NCBI GenBank assembly: GCA_963810775.1 | Contig: CAWEOT010000015.1 | Span: 434,001 to 498,000, forward strand | Reading direction: 5' to 3' | From: DATBVX01 sp963810775 | GTDB lineage: Bacteria; Pseudomonadota; Gammaproteobacteria; Steroidobacterales; Steroidobacteraceae | Length of the DNA: 64,000 bases | Part shown: positions 23,038 to 31,973 of the stretch, piece after piece | How positions within the stretch are numbered: the stretch's first letter is position 1 | How the letters are laid out: every line of letters starts with the position of its first letter | Translations under genes and position numbers: made by a program | Notes under the pieces: model-generated | Seen by the model: only the letters and a program-made list of their open reading frames with translations | Told to the model about the DNA's origin: nothing | Databases searched by the model: none

Positions 23038-25304
23038 GGCATTTCCCGGCGCGCGACCGCCTCGACGACCTGGCCGAGCGCGATACCCGCGTCGTTGCAG
23101 GGTAGCGCCTCGGCGAGGCGCACCTCGAAGCCCGCCTGCTCGAGCAGGCGCACTGCGCTCTCGGTGAGGCGCCGGTTCTGGAACACGCCGCCGGTCAGAC
23201 CCACGGTGCAGGTGCCGCGCCGCGTTCGTTCGCGCTCGGCGATCGCGAGGATCGTTGCGGCGAGCGCCTCGTGAAAGTATCCGGCGCGTTCCGCGGCGCT
23301 GAGCATATCGTCTCGGAGCACGTCGATGAGTGGTGCCCAATCGGCGCGCAAGAGACCATCTGCCCCCACGGCCATCGGCAGTGCTTCGGCAGAGTCTACG
23401 GACGCGGCAGCGGCCTCGAGCTGCATCGGTGCCTGCGCTTCGTAACTGGTGCGTGCGATGCCGAGCACGAACGCTGCCGCGGCATCGAACAGCCGGCCGA
23501 CCGAGGTGGACCACGGCGAGTTGACCTGCCTGGTCCACGCACGGTGCAAGAGCGCGCCTTCGGGTGGCAGCTCGCGCGGCTTGCGGCCGGTTTCCCAGCA
23601 GAGCGAAGCCGCGCTGCGCCACGGTTCGTACGCTACCTGGTCGCCGCCCGGCAGTCGAAACGGCCGGAAGCTCGCTACCCGCGTCCACCGTCCGGGCGAT
23701 CCGGCGAAGGTCTCGCCACCCCAGAGGGTGCCGTCGGTGCCGAGTCCCACGCCGTCCCAGGCGAATACCAGCCAATTGCACTCGTCGGGCCACTCGGTCG
23801 CGAGTGCACCGGCGTGAGCGTGATGATGCCAGACGCGCGTGAGCGGCAGGCCGCTCTTCACCGCGTGGCGCGTGCTCGCGTAACCGGGATGAGCATCACA
23901 GGCGATGTGCGTCGCGCGCACCCCGTAGAGTTGCTGCAAGTCTTCGATGGTGCGCTCGAAGACAGCGAGCGCGCGTGGACTCGCGAGCGTGCCGATGTGC
24001 GGCGAGACGACCGCGCGGCGCTCCCAGGCGAGCGCCACGCAATTCTTCAGGTGCGCACCGACAGCGATCATCGGCTCGGGAACATCGAAGGCCAGGTCCA
24101 GCTCGAGCGGCCCGAGCCCGCGCCCGATGCGCACGCGACGCATGCACCCCGCGATGCGCCGGCAGACCGAATCGTCCGCCGGCCGCACGATCGGCCGGTC
24201 GTGGTGCAGAAACGCATCGACGATCGGCACGAGGCGCGCACCGGCCATCGTTTCATCGGTGATCACCGGCTCTCCGCTCAGGTTGCCGGAGGTCGCGACC
24301 AGCGGCCCGCCGAACCCCTCGAGCAGCAGATGATGCAGCGGGCTGTACGGCAGGAACACGCCGAACTCCGCGAGTCCCGGTGCGATTCCCAGGGCAAGCG
24401 TGGATTGCGCCTTGCGCGTCACGAGCACGATCGGGCGTGCGGGCGAGCCGATCATCGCCGCCTCGGTTTCGGTCGGTGTCGCCTCTTCGCGTATGGCCGC
24501 GAGACCATTCGCGCCGCGCCACGGGAACATCACGGCGAGCGGCTTGTCCGGACGTCGCTTGCGCGTGCGTAACGCGCGCACGGCCTCCTCGTTCCGTGCG
24601 TCGCACATCAGGTGATAACCGCCGACGCCCTTGACGCCGAGCACGGCGCCACCGCGCAGAAAATCAAGAGCACTCTCGATCGCCGCCGCGCGCTCCGCGC
24701 GTACCGTGCCATTGCGCTCGCGCAGAATGACTTGCGGTCCGCAACGCGGGCAGGCGATCGGCTCCGCGTGATAGCGCCGGTCGAGCGGGTCACGGTACTC
24801 GCGCTCGCAGTCCGCGCACAGGGTGAAACGGGCGAGCGTGGTATTCGGACGGTCGTACGGCAGGCGCTCGATGAGCGTGTAGCGCGGCCCGCACTGCGTG
24901 CAATTGATGAACGGGTAGCGAAAGCGCCGATCACGCGGATCTTCGAGCTCTCGGCGGCAGTCATCACACATGAACTGATCGGCGGGCACGAAGATGCGCG
25001 CGGCGTGCCCGCTCTCGCTGGGCGCAATCAGGAAATCACGGAGATCTCGATCGACTTCCCAGGGCTCATCGAGCGCGAGGCGCGGCGCGGCAAGTGGCGG
25101 CGCGGAGACGATCACCTCGCGCGCAAACGCCGCTACGGCGCGCGACTCGCCCTGCACGACGATGTCGACTTCACCCAGCCGGTTGCAGACGCTGCCGGTG
25201 ACGTTGTGGTGCCGCGCAAGCCGATAGACGAAAGGGCGAAAGCCGACACCCTGCACGTGTCCGGTGAGGACGAAGTGCCTCGCGATCGCCGCGGGCGCGG
25301 TCAC
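23034..25304 (-). CDS. hypF: Carbamoyltransferase HypF
   Basis: Transfers the carbamoyl group from carbamoyl phosphate to HypE for CN synthesis. The 756 residues (GTG start) show all four HypF modules: an N-terminal acylphosphatase (GHVQGVGFRPFVYRLA, about 14-29), zinc-finger pairs (CDDC, CTQC, CADC and CPRC), a YrdC-like domain (KGVGGYHLMCDARNEEAV) and a C-terminal Kae1/TobZ-like domain with the metal-binding HHHAH. Length is typical. It lies between hypD and the radical SAM gene. Confidence 0.96.
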   Translation of the reverse strand: MTAPAAIARHFVLTGHVQGVGFRPFVYRLARHHNVTGSVCNRLGEVDIVVQGESRAVAAFAREVIVSAPPLAAPRLALDEPWEVDRDLRDFLIAPSESGHAARIFVPADQFMCDDCRRELEDPRDRRFRYPFINCTQCGPRYTLIERLPYDRPNTTLARFTLCADCEREYRDPLDRRYHAEPIACPRCGPQVILRERNGTVRAERAAAIESALDFLRGGAVLGVKGVGGYHLMCDARNEEAVRALRTRKRRPDKPLAVMFPWRGANGLAAIREEATPTETEAAMIGSPARPIVLVTRKAQSTLALGIAPGLAEFGVFLPYSPLHHLLLEGFGGPLVATSGNLSGEPVITDETMAGARLVPIVDAFLHHDRPIVRPADDSVCRRIAGCMRRVRIGRGLGPLELDLAFDVPEPMIAVGAHLKNCVALAWERRAVVSPHIGTLASPRALAVFERTIEDLQQLYGVRATHIACDAHPGYASTRHAVKSGLPLTRVWHHHAHAGALATEWPDECNWLVFAWDGVGLGTDGTLWGGETFAGSPGRWTRVASFRPFRLPGGDQVAYEPWRSAASLCWETGRKPRELPPEGALLHRAWTRQVNSPWSTSVGRLFDAAAAFVLGIARTSYEAQAPMQLEAAAASVDSAEALPMAVGADGLLRADWAPLIDVLRDDMLSAAERAGYFHEALAATILAIAERERTRRGTCTVGLTGGVFQNRRLTESAVRLLEQAGFEVRLAEALPCNDAGIALGQVVEAVARREMP

Positions 25305-25310
25305 ACGCCC

Positions 25311-26447
25311 TCACTCTCCACTGGCGGCTGCACGGCGCGGCGCGTCTACCCGCTCGCGCACGCCGCTCGCCCACCAGATACGACAGGCCCCTTCGTCGGA
25401 GACCATGCAGGGGCCGATGGGATGGTGCGGCGTGCAGGCGACGCCGTAGAGTCGGCACTCGTTCGGCCGGATCCGGCCAAGCACCACCTGCGCGCAATCG
25501 CAACCCGGTGGCATTTCGCCGGCGCGTTTACGCGCCAGGTCCCGGTAGCCGGGAAAGCGCACGCGCGCATCGTGTGCGGCGTACTCGGGCCTGAGCGCGT
25601 AACCGGACTGCGGCACGACGCCGATGCCGCGCCAGTTGGCATCGACCACGCTCATCACCTGGTTGAGGAAACGCCGCGCCGCGGTGTTGCCGCCGGGCCG
25701 TACGGCACGACCGTAGCAGTTGTCGAGGAAGGGTTTCTCTTCCAGCAACTGGCGCAACACGGAATAGGTCGCCGCCAGGAGTGTGTCGGGCATGAAGCCG
25801 GCGATCGCCGCGGGCATCCGGTGTCGCGAGACCACGAACTCCCATTCCTCGGGACCCATCACGGTCGAGACGTGGCCGGGTGCAACCAACGCATCGAACG
25901 CGGCCGTGCCGCTCTCGAGCAACTGCGCAACAATTGGCCAGGTGCGCCGTCCGGAGAGCAGGACGTGGAGGTTATCGGGCGCACCTTGCGCGAGCATCGC
26001 TGCGCACGGCGCGGTTGTGGTCTCGAATCCGGCCGCGAGAAACACGACGGGCCGGCCCGCGTTCGCGCGCGCGATGCGCACCGCGTCGAGCGGGCTGGCG
26101 ATCGGTCGCACGTCGGCGCCCGCGGCCTTCGCCTGCTCGAGCGAGCGCGGTTCGCTGCGCGGCGCGTTTACCGGCACGCGCAGCATGTCGCCATACGCGA
26201 CCACGGTCGCCGCCTCGCCGCGCGCGATCTGGATCGCCTCGTGAATGTCTTCTTCAGGGCAGATGCAGACCGGACATCCAGGACCCGGAATGAGCTCGAT
26301 CCGGGAAGGCAGGGCTGCACGCAAGCCGGCCGCGCTGATGGAACGCTCGTGCCCGCCGCAGACGTTGAGGATCTTCACCGGCCGCGGCAGCGCGAGCGCG
26401 CGGATGCGCTCGAGCCACTCGGCGGCAGGGACTGCCATGGCATTCAT
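25311..26447 (-). CDS. hypD: Hydrogenase Fe(CN)2CO assembly protein HypD
   Basis: Scaffold with HypC for assembly of the Fe(CN)2CO unit. The start MNAMAVPAAEWLERI at 26447 overlaps hypB by 4 bp and gives 378 residues, normal for HypD. Diagnostic segments are KILNVCGGHERSI, LIPGPGCPVCICPEEDI, GFETTTAPCA and the C-terminal cysteines PPGCDCAQVVLGRIRPNEC of the 4Fe-4S site. Confidence 0.96.
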   Translation of the reverse strand: MNAMAVPAAEWLERIRALALPRPVKILNVCGGHERSISAAGLRAALPSRIELIPGPGCPVCICPEEDIHEAIQIARGEAATVVAYGDMLRVPVNAPRSEPRSLEQAKAAGADVRPIASPLDAVRIARANAGRPVVFLAAGFETTTAPCAAMLAQGAPDNLHVLLSGRRTWPIVAQLLESGTAAFDALVAPGHVSTVMGPEEWEFVVSRHRMPAAIAGFMPDTLLAATYSVLRQLLEEKPFLDNCYGRAVRPGGNTAARRFLNQVMSVVDANWRGIGVVPQSGYALRPEYAAHDARVRFPGYRDLARKRAGEMPPGCDCAQVVLGRIRPNECRLYGVACTPHHPIGPCMVSDEGACRIWWASGVRERVDAPRRAAASGE

Positions 26448-27175
26448 GCGGGTATTGCGACGACAGAGCCTCGCCGCTCGATGCCGTGCGCAGCCGTTCG
26501 CTCGACGCGCAGCCACTCGAGCCACTCGTCGATACCCTCGCCGGTGCGCGCCGAGATCGCCATGACCGGAGCAGGATTGCCGACCGAGCGGACATGCCGC
26601 GCGATGTTGCTCACTTCGAAATCGTCGACCGCACCGAGCAGATCGACCTTGCTCACCAGCACCAGGTCCGCGGCGCGGAACATCACCGGATATTTTGCCG
26701 GCTTGTCATCGCCCTCGGTCACGGACACGAGCACCACGTTGCGATGCGCGCCGAGCGCGAAGCTCGCGGGACAGACGAGATTGCCGACGTTCTCGATGAA
26801 CAGCATGTCGATCGCGTCGAGATCGAGCTCGTGCAGCGCCTCGTGCACCATTCGGGCATCGAGGTGGCAGGCCGAGCCCGTGGTAATCTGCACCGCCGGC
26901 ACACCGTGACTACGGATGCGCGCCGCATCGTTGTCGGTCTCGAGATCGCCCTCGATGACGGCGCACGGCAACTGCGCATTCAGCGCGCAGACCGTGACCT
27001 CGAGCAGTCGCGTCTTTCCCGAGCCCGGCGCCGACATCAGATTGACAGCCAGCACGCCATGCGCGTCGAGGTGTTCCCGATTGTGGTGCGCTTCGGCGTC
27101 GTTGCGCTCGAGCAACGATTTGACGACGGGCACGTGCTCCACCTCGGTCATGGAGCATCCGCAGTTCTGGCACAT
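26444..27175 (-). CDS. hypB: Hydrogenase nickel incorporation GTPase HypB
   Basis: GTPase that inserts nickel together with HypA. Starting at ATG 27175 it has 243 residues with the N-terminal high-affinity metal motif MCQNCGC, P-loop SAPGSGKT, the G1-flanking EGDLETDNDAARI, ENVGNLVCPA and NKxD-like SKVDLL. No His-rich storage stretch is present beyond EAHHNREHLDAHG. It is 2 bp after hypA and overlaps hypD. Confidence 0.96.
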   Translation of the reverse strand: MCQNCGCSMTEVEHVPVVKSLLERNDAEAHHNREHLDAHGVLAVNLMSAPGSGKTRLLEVTVCALNAQLPCAVIEGDLETDNDAARIRSHGVPAVQITTGSACHLDARMVHEALHELDLDAIDMLFIENVGNLVCPASFALGAHRNVVLVSVTEGDDKPAKYPVMFRAADLVLVSKVDLLGAVDDFEVSNIARHVRSVGNPAPVMAISARTGEGIDEWLEWLRVERTAAHGIERRGSVVAIPA

Positions 27176-27177
27176 GA

Positions 27178-27552
27178 CTAGTTCCCCCGTTCTGCCGTCG
27201 CGTCGTCGGACGAGATCAGATCGACGCTCATGAGCACCAGCTCGTCGCCGGCAACCAGCTGCGTGCGCCACTCGCCGCACGCGGCACACACGAGCCGCTG
27301 CGCACGCGCCGGGCCTTCAGTTCTGCATCGCGGGCAGTACACCCGCGTCGGCGATTCCTCGATGGCGAGGGCCGCCTCAGCGGCAAGCGTACCGGCTCGC
27401 GCGATTTCGTACGCTCGTTGCAGGAGCTGCGGCTCTACGCCGGCGAGTGCGCCTAGGCGTACACGCACCGAGCAGACACGCTCGGCGCGGCGCTCCCGGG
27501 CGATGCGCTCGACTTCGTCGAGCAACGCCTGGCATACCGCGAGCTCATGCAT
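27178..27552 (-). CDS. hypA: Hydrogenase nickel chaperone HypA
   Basis: Nickel-delivery partner of HypB. The 124 residues start MHELAVCQALL, with His2 and Glu3 as the Ni-binding motif. A zinc site is formed by CPRC and CAAC (about residues 73-76 and 89-92). The start overlaps the hypC end by 8 bp, and hypB follows after 2 bp. Confidence 0.96.
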   Translation of the reverse strand: MHELAVCQALLDEVERIARERRAERVCSVRVRLGALAGVEPQLLQRAYEIARAGTLAAEAALAIEESPTRVYCPRCRTEGPARAQRLVCAACGEWRTQLVAGDELVLMSVDLISSDDATAERGN

Positions 27553-27772
27553 CGGCGGCCAGCATCTCGTCGAACAGCTCCCAGGCGGAGCGCGCTTCGG
27601 CCTCGCCCAGCTTCTGGATCGCGTAGCCGACGTGTACCAGCACGAAATCGCCGGGCTGGAGCGGCTCGTCCTGCAGCATGAACAAGCTCACCGAGCGGCG
27701 GATGCCCTTGACCTCACACTCGGCGCGGTAACCGTCCAGGGTACGGATCTGCATTGGGATCGCGAGACACAT
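27545..27772 (-). CDS. hypC: Hydrogenase maturation chaperone HypC
   Basis: 75 residues beginning MCLAIPMQI, with the essential N-terminal Cys2 that carries the Fe(CN)2CO group with HypD and docks on the large-subunit precursor. The C-terminal EARSAWELFDEML is standard. It is the first gene of the minus-strand run hypC-A-B-D-F-(radical SAM)-E and diverges from the plus-strand hydrogenase structural operon. Confidence 0.96.
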   Translation of the reverse strand: MCLAIPMQIRTLDGYRAECEVKGIRRSVSLFMLQDEPLQPGDFVLVHVGYAIQKLGEAEARSAWELFDEMLAADA

Positions 27773-27874
27773 GGCGATATATACTACGCGCGCCTCCGGG
27801 GGCGCGCCCACCTCGCGGGCGCGTGCTGACAAGTATCTACTGACTGGCGCAGGCGATCGGGCGAACATTACACG
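27773..27874. promoter_or_regulatory. Divergent regulatory gap between the hyp and hydrogenase operons
   Basis: 102 bp between hypC (minus) and the maturation protease gene (plus). It contains a GC-rich hairpin (CGCGCCC/GGGCGCG) close to hypC and a short AT-rich TATATACT stretch just upstream of hypC that could serve as a -10 element. No FNR box, HoxA site or clear sigma54 motif could be recognised. Confidence 0.35.
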
Positions 27875-28375
27875 ATGGAACGACCGGTCAAAGGCTCCGC
27901 GACACAGGTTCTGGTGCTCGGCATCGGCAACATGCTGCTCCGGGACGACGGGGTCGGCTTGCGGGTGCTGCAAGTGCTCGAACGCCGCCTGGGCGCGGAC
28001 CCGCGCCTCAGTTTCGTCGACGGCGGCACCATCGGCTTCATGCTCTCGGCGCTCGTCGAGCACGCCCCCGATCTGCTGGTCATTGATGCGGTGCGCATGG
28101 CCGAGGCCCCCGGGTCGGCGCGTTGCTTCGAAGACGAGGCCATGGATGCGTTCCTGCAGGGGCGCTCTGGCAGCGTGCACGAGATCGGCCTGCGCGACGT
28201 GCTCGACATGGCGCGACTCTCGGGGCACGCGCCGCGGCGCCGCGCCCTGGTCGGCGTCGAGCCGGCGGCGGTCGAGCTCGGCGAAGAGCTGAGCCCGGAG
28301 GTGCAGCGGGGCGTCGAACCCGCAGTGCGGGTGGCGCGCGAAGTGCTCGAACGCTGGCTCGCCGCTTCGGATTAG
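27875..28375 (+). CDS. NiFe hydrogenase maturation endopeptidase (HyaD/HupD family)
   Basis: Protease that removes the C-terminal tail of the large subunit after Ni insertion. The 166 residues have VLGIGNMLLRDDGVGLRVLQ with the first acidic Ni ligand, VIDAVRM with the second Asp, and SVHEIGLRDVL carrying the conserved His. Length is normal. It is the first plus-strand gene, 5 bp before the HupH-like gene. The target is the 15-residue tail of the large subunit encoded at 31966. Confidence 0.93.
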   Translation: MERPVKGSATQVLVLGIGNMLLRDDGVGLRVLQVLERRLGADPRLSFVDGGTIGFMLSALVEHAPDLLVIDAVRMAEAPGSARCFEDEAMDAFLQGRSGSVHEIGLRDVLDMARLSGHAPRRRALVGVEPAAVELGEELSPEVQRGVEPAVRVAREVLERWLAASD

Positions 28376-28380
28376 CCACA

Positions 28381-28869
28381 GTGAGCACACTGGCCTCGAT
28401 TCCGGTGGCGGTTGAACACGCGAGTGGGAACATAGAGCCCCTGCTCCATGAAATCGGACATGCACTCGAGCGACTGCTCGCCGGCGGCCCGGCTGCGGCT
28501 ATCGACCTGCGCAGCGTACCGCTCGCCCCGGGGGAAGAGGGCCGCATCCTCGATTTCCTCGGCAAGGGCGAAGTGCGTGCCGAGCTCGAAGCGGGCGGGA
28601 CGTCGACGGTGCAGGAGACCCGCTTCGCAGGCGTTTGGGTGGTGACGCACCTCGACCCCGAGGGAGAGATCATCGGTCGCTTCATCGAGATCTGTTTCAT
28701 TCCCGACATCGTGCGCTCGCAGCTGGCGGAGATGCGCGACAGCCGCGAGCGCCTGGCTCGCGACGTAGCGCTGATGAGGCAGCCCGCGGCGCGGCGGACT
28801 ACGCGAAATACGGATGGGGATGGCGCGGTGAAGGTGCTACAAGAGCCTGGACCCGCTGGCCCGGCCTGA
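28381..28869 (+). CDS. HupH/HyaF C-terminal-domain hydrogenase assembly protein
   Basis: 162 residues from GTG. The core ILDFLGKGEVRAELEAGGTSTVQETRFAGVWVV is the signature of the HupH/HyaF C-terminal domain. Full HupH proteins are about 280 residues, so only one domain is present, followed by a variable tail. HupH and HyaF help small-subunit or cluster maturation in uptake hydrogenases. It lies between the protease and hynS. Confidence 0.82.
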   Translation: MSTLASIPVAVEHASGNIEPLLHEIGHALERLLAGGPAAAIDLRSVPLAPGEEGRILDFLGKGEVRAELEAGGTSTVQETRFAGVWVVTHLDPEGEIIGRFIEICFIPDIVRSQLAEMRDSRERLARDVALMRQPAARRTTRNTDGDGAVKVLQEPGPAGPA

Positions 28870-28882
28870 GAAAGGGGGAGAC

Positions 28883-29941
28883 ATGCGCGACGTTCTGGTG
28901 GGCGACTATCTGCGCAGCCGCGGAGTGACACGTCGCGGCCTGCTGAAGTTCTGTGCGGCGGCCGCCTCGTGGATGGCGCTGCCCCCGGGGATGGCGCAGG
29001 AAATTGCCGCGGCGCTCGAGAAAGCGCGCCGGCCGTCGGTCATCTGGCTCCCGTTCCAGGAATGCACGGGTTGTACCGAATCGATCACGCGCGCCGACAC
29101 CTCGACGCTCGAGAGCCTGATCTTCGACGCGATATCGCTCGACTATCAGCACACCCTCCAGGCCGCTGCCGGCGAGGCGGCGGAGGACGCGCGCCGCCAG
29201 GCGATGCAGGAGAATTGGGGCAAGTACCTGCTGGCGGTCGATGGCTCCATCCCGCTCGGCAACCCGGGCTACTCGACCATCGCGGGTGTCAGCAACGTCG
29301 ACCTGCTGCATGAGGTCGCCAAGGGTGCCGCGGCAATCGTTGCCATCGGCACGTGCGCGGCGTTCGGCGGTATTCCGATGGCGGCGCCGAATCCGACGGG
29401 CGCCGTGGCCGTGCGCGATCTGATCAAGGACAAGCCGATCATCAACGTGTCGGGTTGTCCGCCCATTCCGGTGGTAATCACCGGCGTGCTGGCGCAGTAC
29501 CTGACCTTCGGCAAGATCCCGGAGCTCGACGCGCTCGGACGTCCGCGCTCCTTCTATGGTCAGACGATTCACGATCGCTGCTACCGGCGCCCGTTCTACG
29601 AGCGCGGCCAGTTCGCCGAGTCCTTCGACGACGAGGGGGCGCGCAAGGGTTGGTGCCTGTTCAAGGTCGGTTGCAAGGGACCGACCACATACAACGCCTG
29701 CGCCACCGTCAAGTGGAATGGCGGGACCAGCTTCCCGATCGAGGCCGGCCATGGCTGCATCGGGTGTGCGGAGCCGAACTTCTGGGACAAGGGCGGCTTC
29801 TACGAGCCCCTGTCGGTAGCGCGCTGGGGCACACCCGGGACCGTCGCGGTCGCTGCCGCCGCAGGGGCAGCGATCGGCGTCGCTTCTGCTGCACTCGCAC
29901 GTCAAAAACAGAAACAAGCCCAAGAGGAGAAGGCCCGATGA
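28883..29941 (+). CDS. hynS: NiFe hydrogenase small subunit, Isp-type (HynS-like)
   Basis: Electron-transferring subunit, 352 residues. A Tat signal with the twin arginine TRRGLLKF (Arg17-Arg18) sends the folded dimer across the membrane. The proximal cluster motif is ECTGCTES, a plain CTGC without the extra cysteines of O2-tolerant enzymes; GTCAAFGG and SGCPP follow. The distal site begins HDRC and the medial [3Fe-4S] segment runs NACATVKWNGGTSFP to GCIGC. A hydrophobic C-terminal stretch (about residues 315-338) may anchor it. The downstream order isp1-isp2-large subunit is diagnostic of Thiocapsa/Allochromatium-type HynSL (group 1e). Confidence 0.92.
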   Translation: MRDVLVGDYLRSRGVTRRGLLKFCAAAASWMALPPGMAQEIAAALEKARRPSVIWLPFQECTGCTESITRADTSTLESLIFDAISLDYQHTLQAAAGEAAEDARRQAMQENWGKYLLAVDGSIPLGNPGYSTIAGVSNVDLLHEVAKGAAAIVAIGTCAAFGGIPMAAPNPTGAVAVRDLIKDKPIINVSGCPPIPVVITGVLAQYLTFGKIPELDALGRPRSFYGQTIHDRCYRRPFYERGQFAESFDDEGARKGWCLFKVGCKGPTTYNACATVKWNGGTSFPIEAGHGCIGCAEPNFWDKGGFYEPLSVARWGTPGTVAVAAAAGAAIGVASAALARQKQKQAQEEKAR

Positions 29942-30594
29942 CGCTGCTCGATTTCGCGCGCGGCCCGGCGATGTATTGGGCCACCACGATCATGGTGATC
30001 GGCATTGTGTGGCGCGTGGCCGGCGCCGTGTTGCTCCGACGCCGCAAGGATCGTTCGACGCCACGCGCCAACAGCCGGATCATGGCCGGGCTGCGAGCGG
30101 TGGCGATGCGCTCGGTACCGCCGCACGAGCTCGAGAAGAACATCACGTTCCAGCACATCACCGGCTACGCGTGGCATCTTGGCTGGTTCGCGACCTTCCT
30201 GTTCTTCGTGCCGCATATCCCGTTCATGAAATCGATCCTCGGATTCGGCTGGCCGGGACTGCCCAACCAGTTGATCCTGATTCTCGCCGCCATCACGCTC
30301 GCCATCCTGATCGCGTTGCTCGTGCGGCGCATGATCCATCCGGTCCTCAAGGTGATCACCGACGCCGACGACTACATCAGCGTGCTGCTCACCTGCGGTC
30401 CGCTCGTGACCGGCATGGTGACCTATGCGCACCTGTTCCCGGAGCGGCACGCGGCCATGATCGGGCTGCACATCCTGAGCGTCGAGGCGCTCATGGTCTG
30501 GCTGCCTTTCGGCAAGATCTTCCACTGCGTCACGGGACTTCCGCTGCGTTTCCAGATCGGCGCCGCACTCGCGCGCCGGGGAGTCCAGGCATGA
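29938..30594 (+). CDS. isp1: Isp1-like hydrogenase membrane subunit (NarI/DsrM-type cytochrome b)
   Basis: 218 residues with about five hydrophobic helices, starting at ATG 29938 and overlapping hynS by 4 bp. Several helix-borne histidines (for example FQHITGYAWHLGWF and GLHILSVEALMVW) suit b-heme ligation, as in the NarI/DsrM family. In Thiocapsa roseopersicina, Isp1 sits between HynS and HynL and links the hydrogenase to the quinone pool; the same position here supports that role. It overlaps isp2 by ATGA. Confidence 0.85.
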   Translation: MTLLDFARGPAMYWATTIMVIGIVWRVAGAVLLRRRKDRSTPRANSRIMAGLRAVAMRSVPPHELEKNITFQHITGYAWHLGWFATFLFFVPHIPFMKSILGFGWPGLPNQLILILAAITLAILIALLVRRMIHPVLKVITDADDYISVLLTCGPLVTGMVTYAHLFPERHAAMIGLHILSVEALMVWLPFGKIFHCVTGLPLRFQIGAALARRGVQA

Positions 30595-31973
30595 ACGCCA
30601 GTGCCGCTGCCACCGAGGAACGCGCCGCGCTCGATAACCTGGCGCAGGGCATCGCGCGGCTCGCGAGCGCGGCTCCACCCGTCGATCTGACGGCCGCCGA
30701 GCGCGTGGCGCGCGCCAAGCAAGTGTTCATCAAGCACACCGACGCAGCAGTGGCGCTCGACCTGGAGTCGTGCCTGCACTGCGGGATGTGCGCCGAGGCC
30801 TGTCACTTCTACGAGGGCACGGGTCAGGGCCGCTACGCTCCGATCCACAAGCTCAAGCTGCTGAGGAAGGTGTACCGGCGCGAGCTCGGACCGTTCCGTT
30901 TCCTGCAACGGCTGCTGACGCGCGACCTCACGGTCGAGGAGCTCCAGGAGTGGCAGGAGCTGGTGTTCGATTCCTGCACGGAATGCGGTCGTTGCGACAT
31001 GATCTGCCCGGTCGGCGTGCACCTCTCGCGCGGCGTGCACATCACGCGCCAGGCGCTGACCGCCGCCGGTCTCGCGCCGGCGGAGCTGCGCGCAGTTGAC
31101 GCCGAGCAGCAACGCACCGGTGCAATCTTCGGCGCGGGCACCGATGCCCTGCGCAGCGCGCTCGAGGGACTGCGTGCGCAGGGAATTGCGGCGCCGCTCG
31201 ACAAGCCGAACGCGGAATACCTGCTGCTCACCACCGCGCCGGACCTGCTGATCTATCGGCGCGCGTTCGCGGCGACCGCACGCGTGATGAATCACCTGGG
31301 CCTCGACTGGACGTTCTCGAGCAGCGGATTCGAAGCGGAGAACCACGGCGCGATCTCGGGCGATGAGGTCGCCCAACGCAAGGCAACGCAGCGGATCGTC
31401 GATGCGGCGCGCGCCTGCGGTGCGAAGTACGTGATCGTGCCCGAGTGCGGCCACGCGTACCCGGCGCTGCGCTGGGAAGGCCCGAACGCCGTCGACGAGC
31501 CGTTCACGTTCGAGGTCCTGGCCATTTCCGAGCTCATCGGTCGCGAGCTCGAGAGCGGACGCCTGAAGCTCAGGTCGCTGGGACCCGGCAAGCGCGTCAC
31601 GTTCCACGATCCGTGCAAGTTCGGTCGCAAGGGCGGTGTGCTCGACGAGCCGCGCAAAGCGCTCGCGGCGCTCGGAGTCGACCTGCGCGAAACCGAATCG
31701 AAGGGGAAGACCAACTACTGCTGCGGCGGCGGTGGGGGCGTGTTCCTGCTCGGCCGCGCGGCGCCGTTGCGCACCGCCGCGTTTCGCATCAAGCGCGAGC
31801 AGTTCGACGCCACCGGCGCCGAATCGGTGGTGACGAGCTGCTGCAGCTGCCGCATGACCTTCGCCGCCGGCGCCCGCGAGAACAACTGGAACGTGCCGGT
31901 CGAAAGCCTGGTGGAACTCGTGGCCGACAACCTCGCCGCGCCCGTCAACACCAAGGGGGCCGCTAATGAGTAA
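30591..31973 (+). CDS. isp2: Isp2-like HdrD-type iron-sulfur subunit
   Basis: 460 residues related to heterodisulfide reductase subunit D. Two [4Fe-4S] ferredoxin motifs are present, CLHCGMCAEACHF (about residues 61-73) and CTECGRCDMICPVG (about 133-146), followed by two CCG-type domains ending in CCGGGGGVF and SCCSCRMTF. In Isp-type hydrogenases this protein carries electrons between HynS and the Isp1 cytochrome b. It overlaps isp1 by 4 bp and hynL by 8 bp. Confidence 0.9.
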   Translation: MNASAAATEERAALDNLAQGIARLASAAPPVDLTAAERVARAKQVFIKHTDAAVALDLESCLHCGMCAEACHFYEGTGQGRYAPIHKLKLLRKVYRRELGPFRFLQRLLTRDLTVEELQEWQELVFDSCTECGRCDMICPVGVHLSRGVHITRQALTAAGLAPAELRAVDAEQQRTGAIFGAGTDALRSALEGLRAQGIAAPLDKPNAEYLLLTTAPDLLIYRRAFAATARVMNHLGLDWTFSSSGFEAENHGAISGDEVAQRKATQRIVDAARACGAKYVIVPECGHAYPALRWEGPNAVDEPFTFEVLAISELIGRELESGRLKLRSLGPGKRVTFHDPCKFGRKGGVLDEPRKALAALGVDLRETESKGKTNYCCGGGGGVFLLGRAAPLRTAAFRIKREQFDATGAESVVTSCCSCRMTFAAGARENNWNVPVESLVELVADNLAAPVNTKGAANE

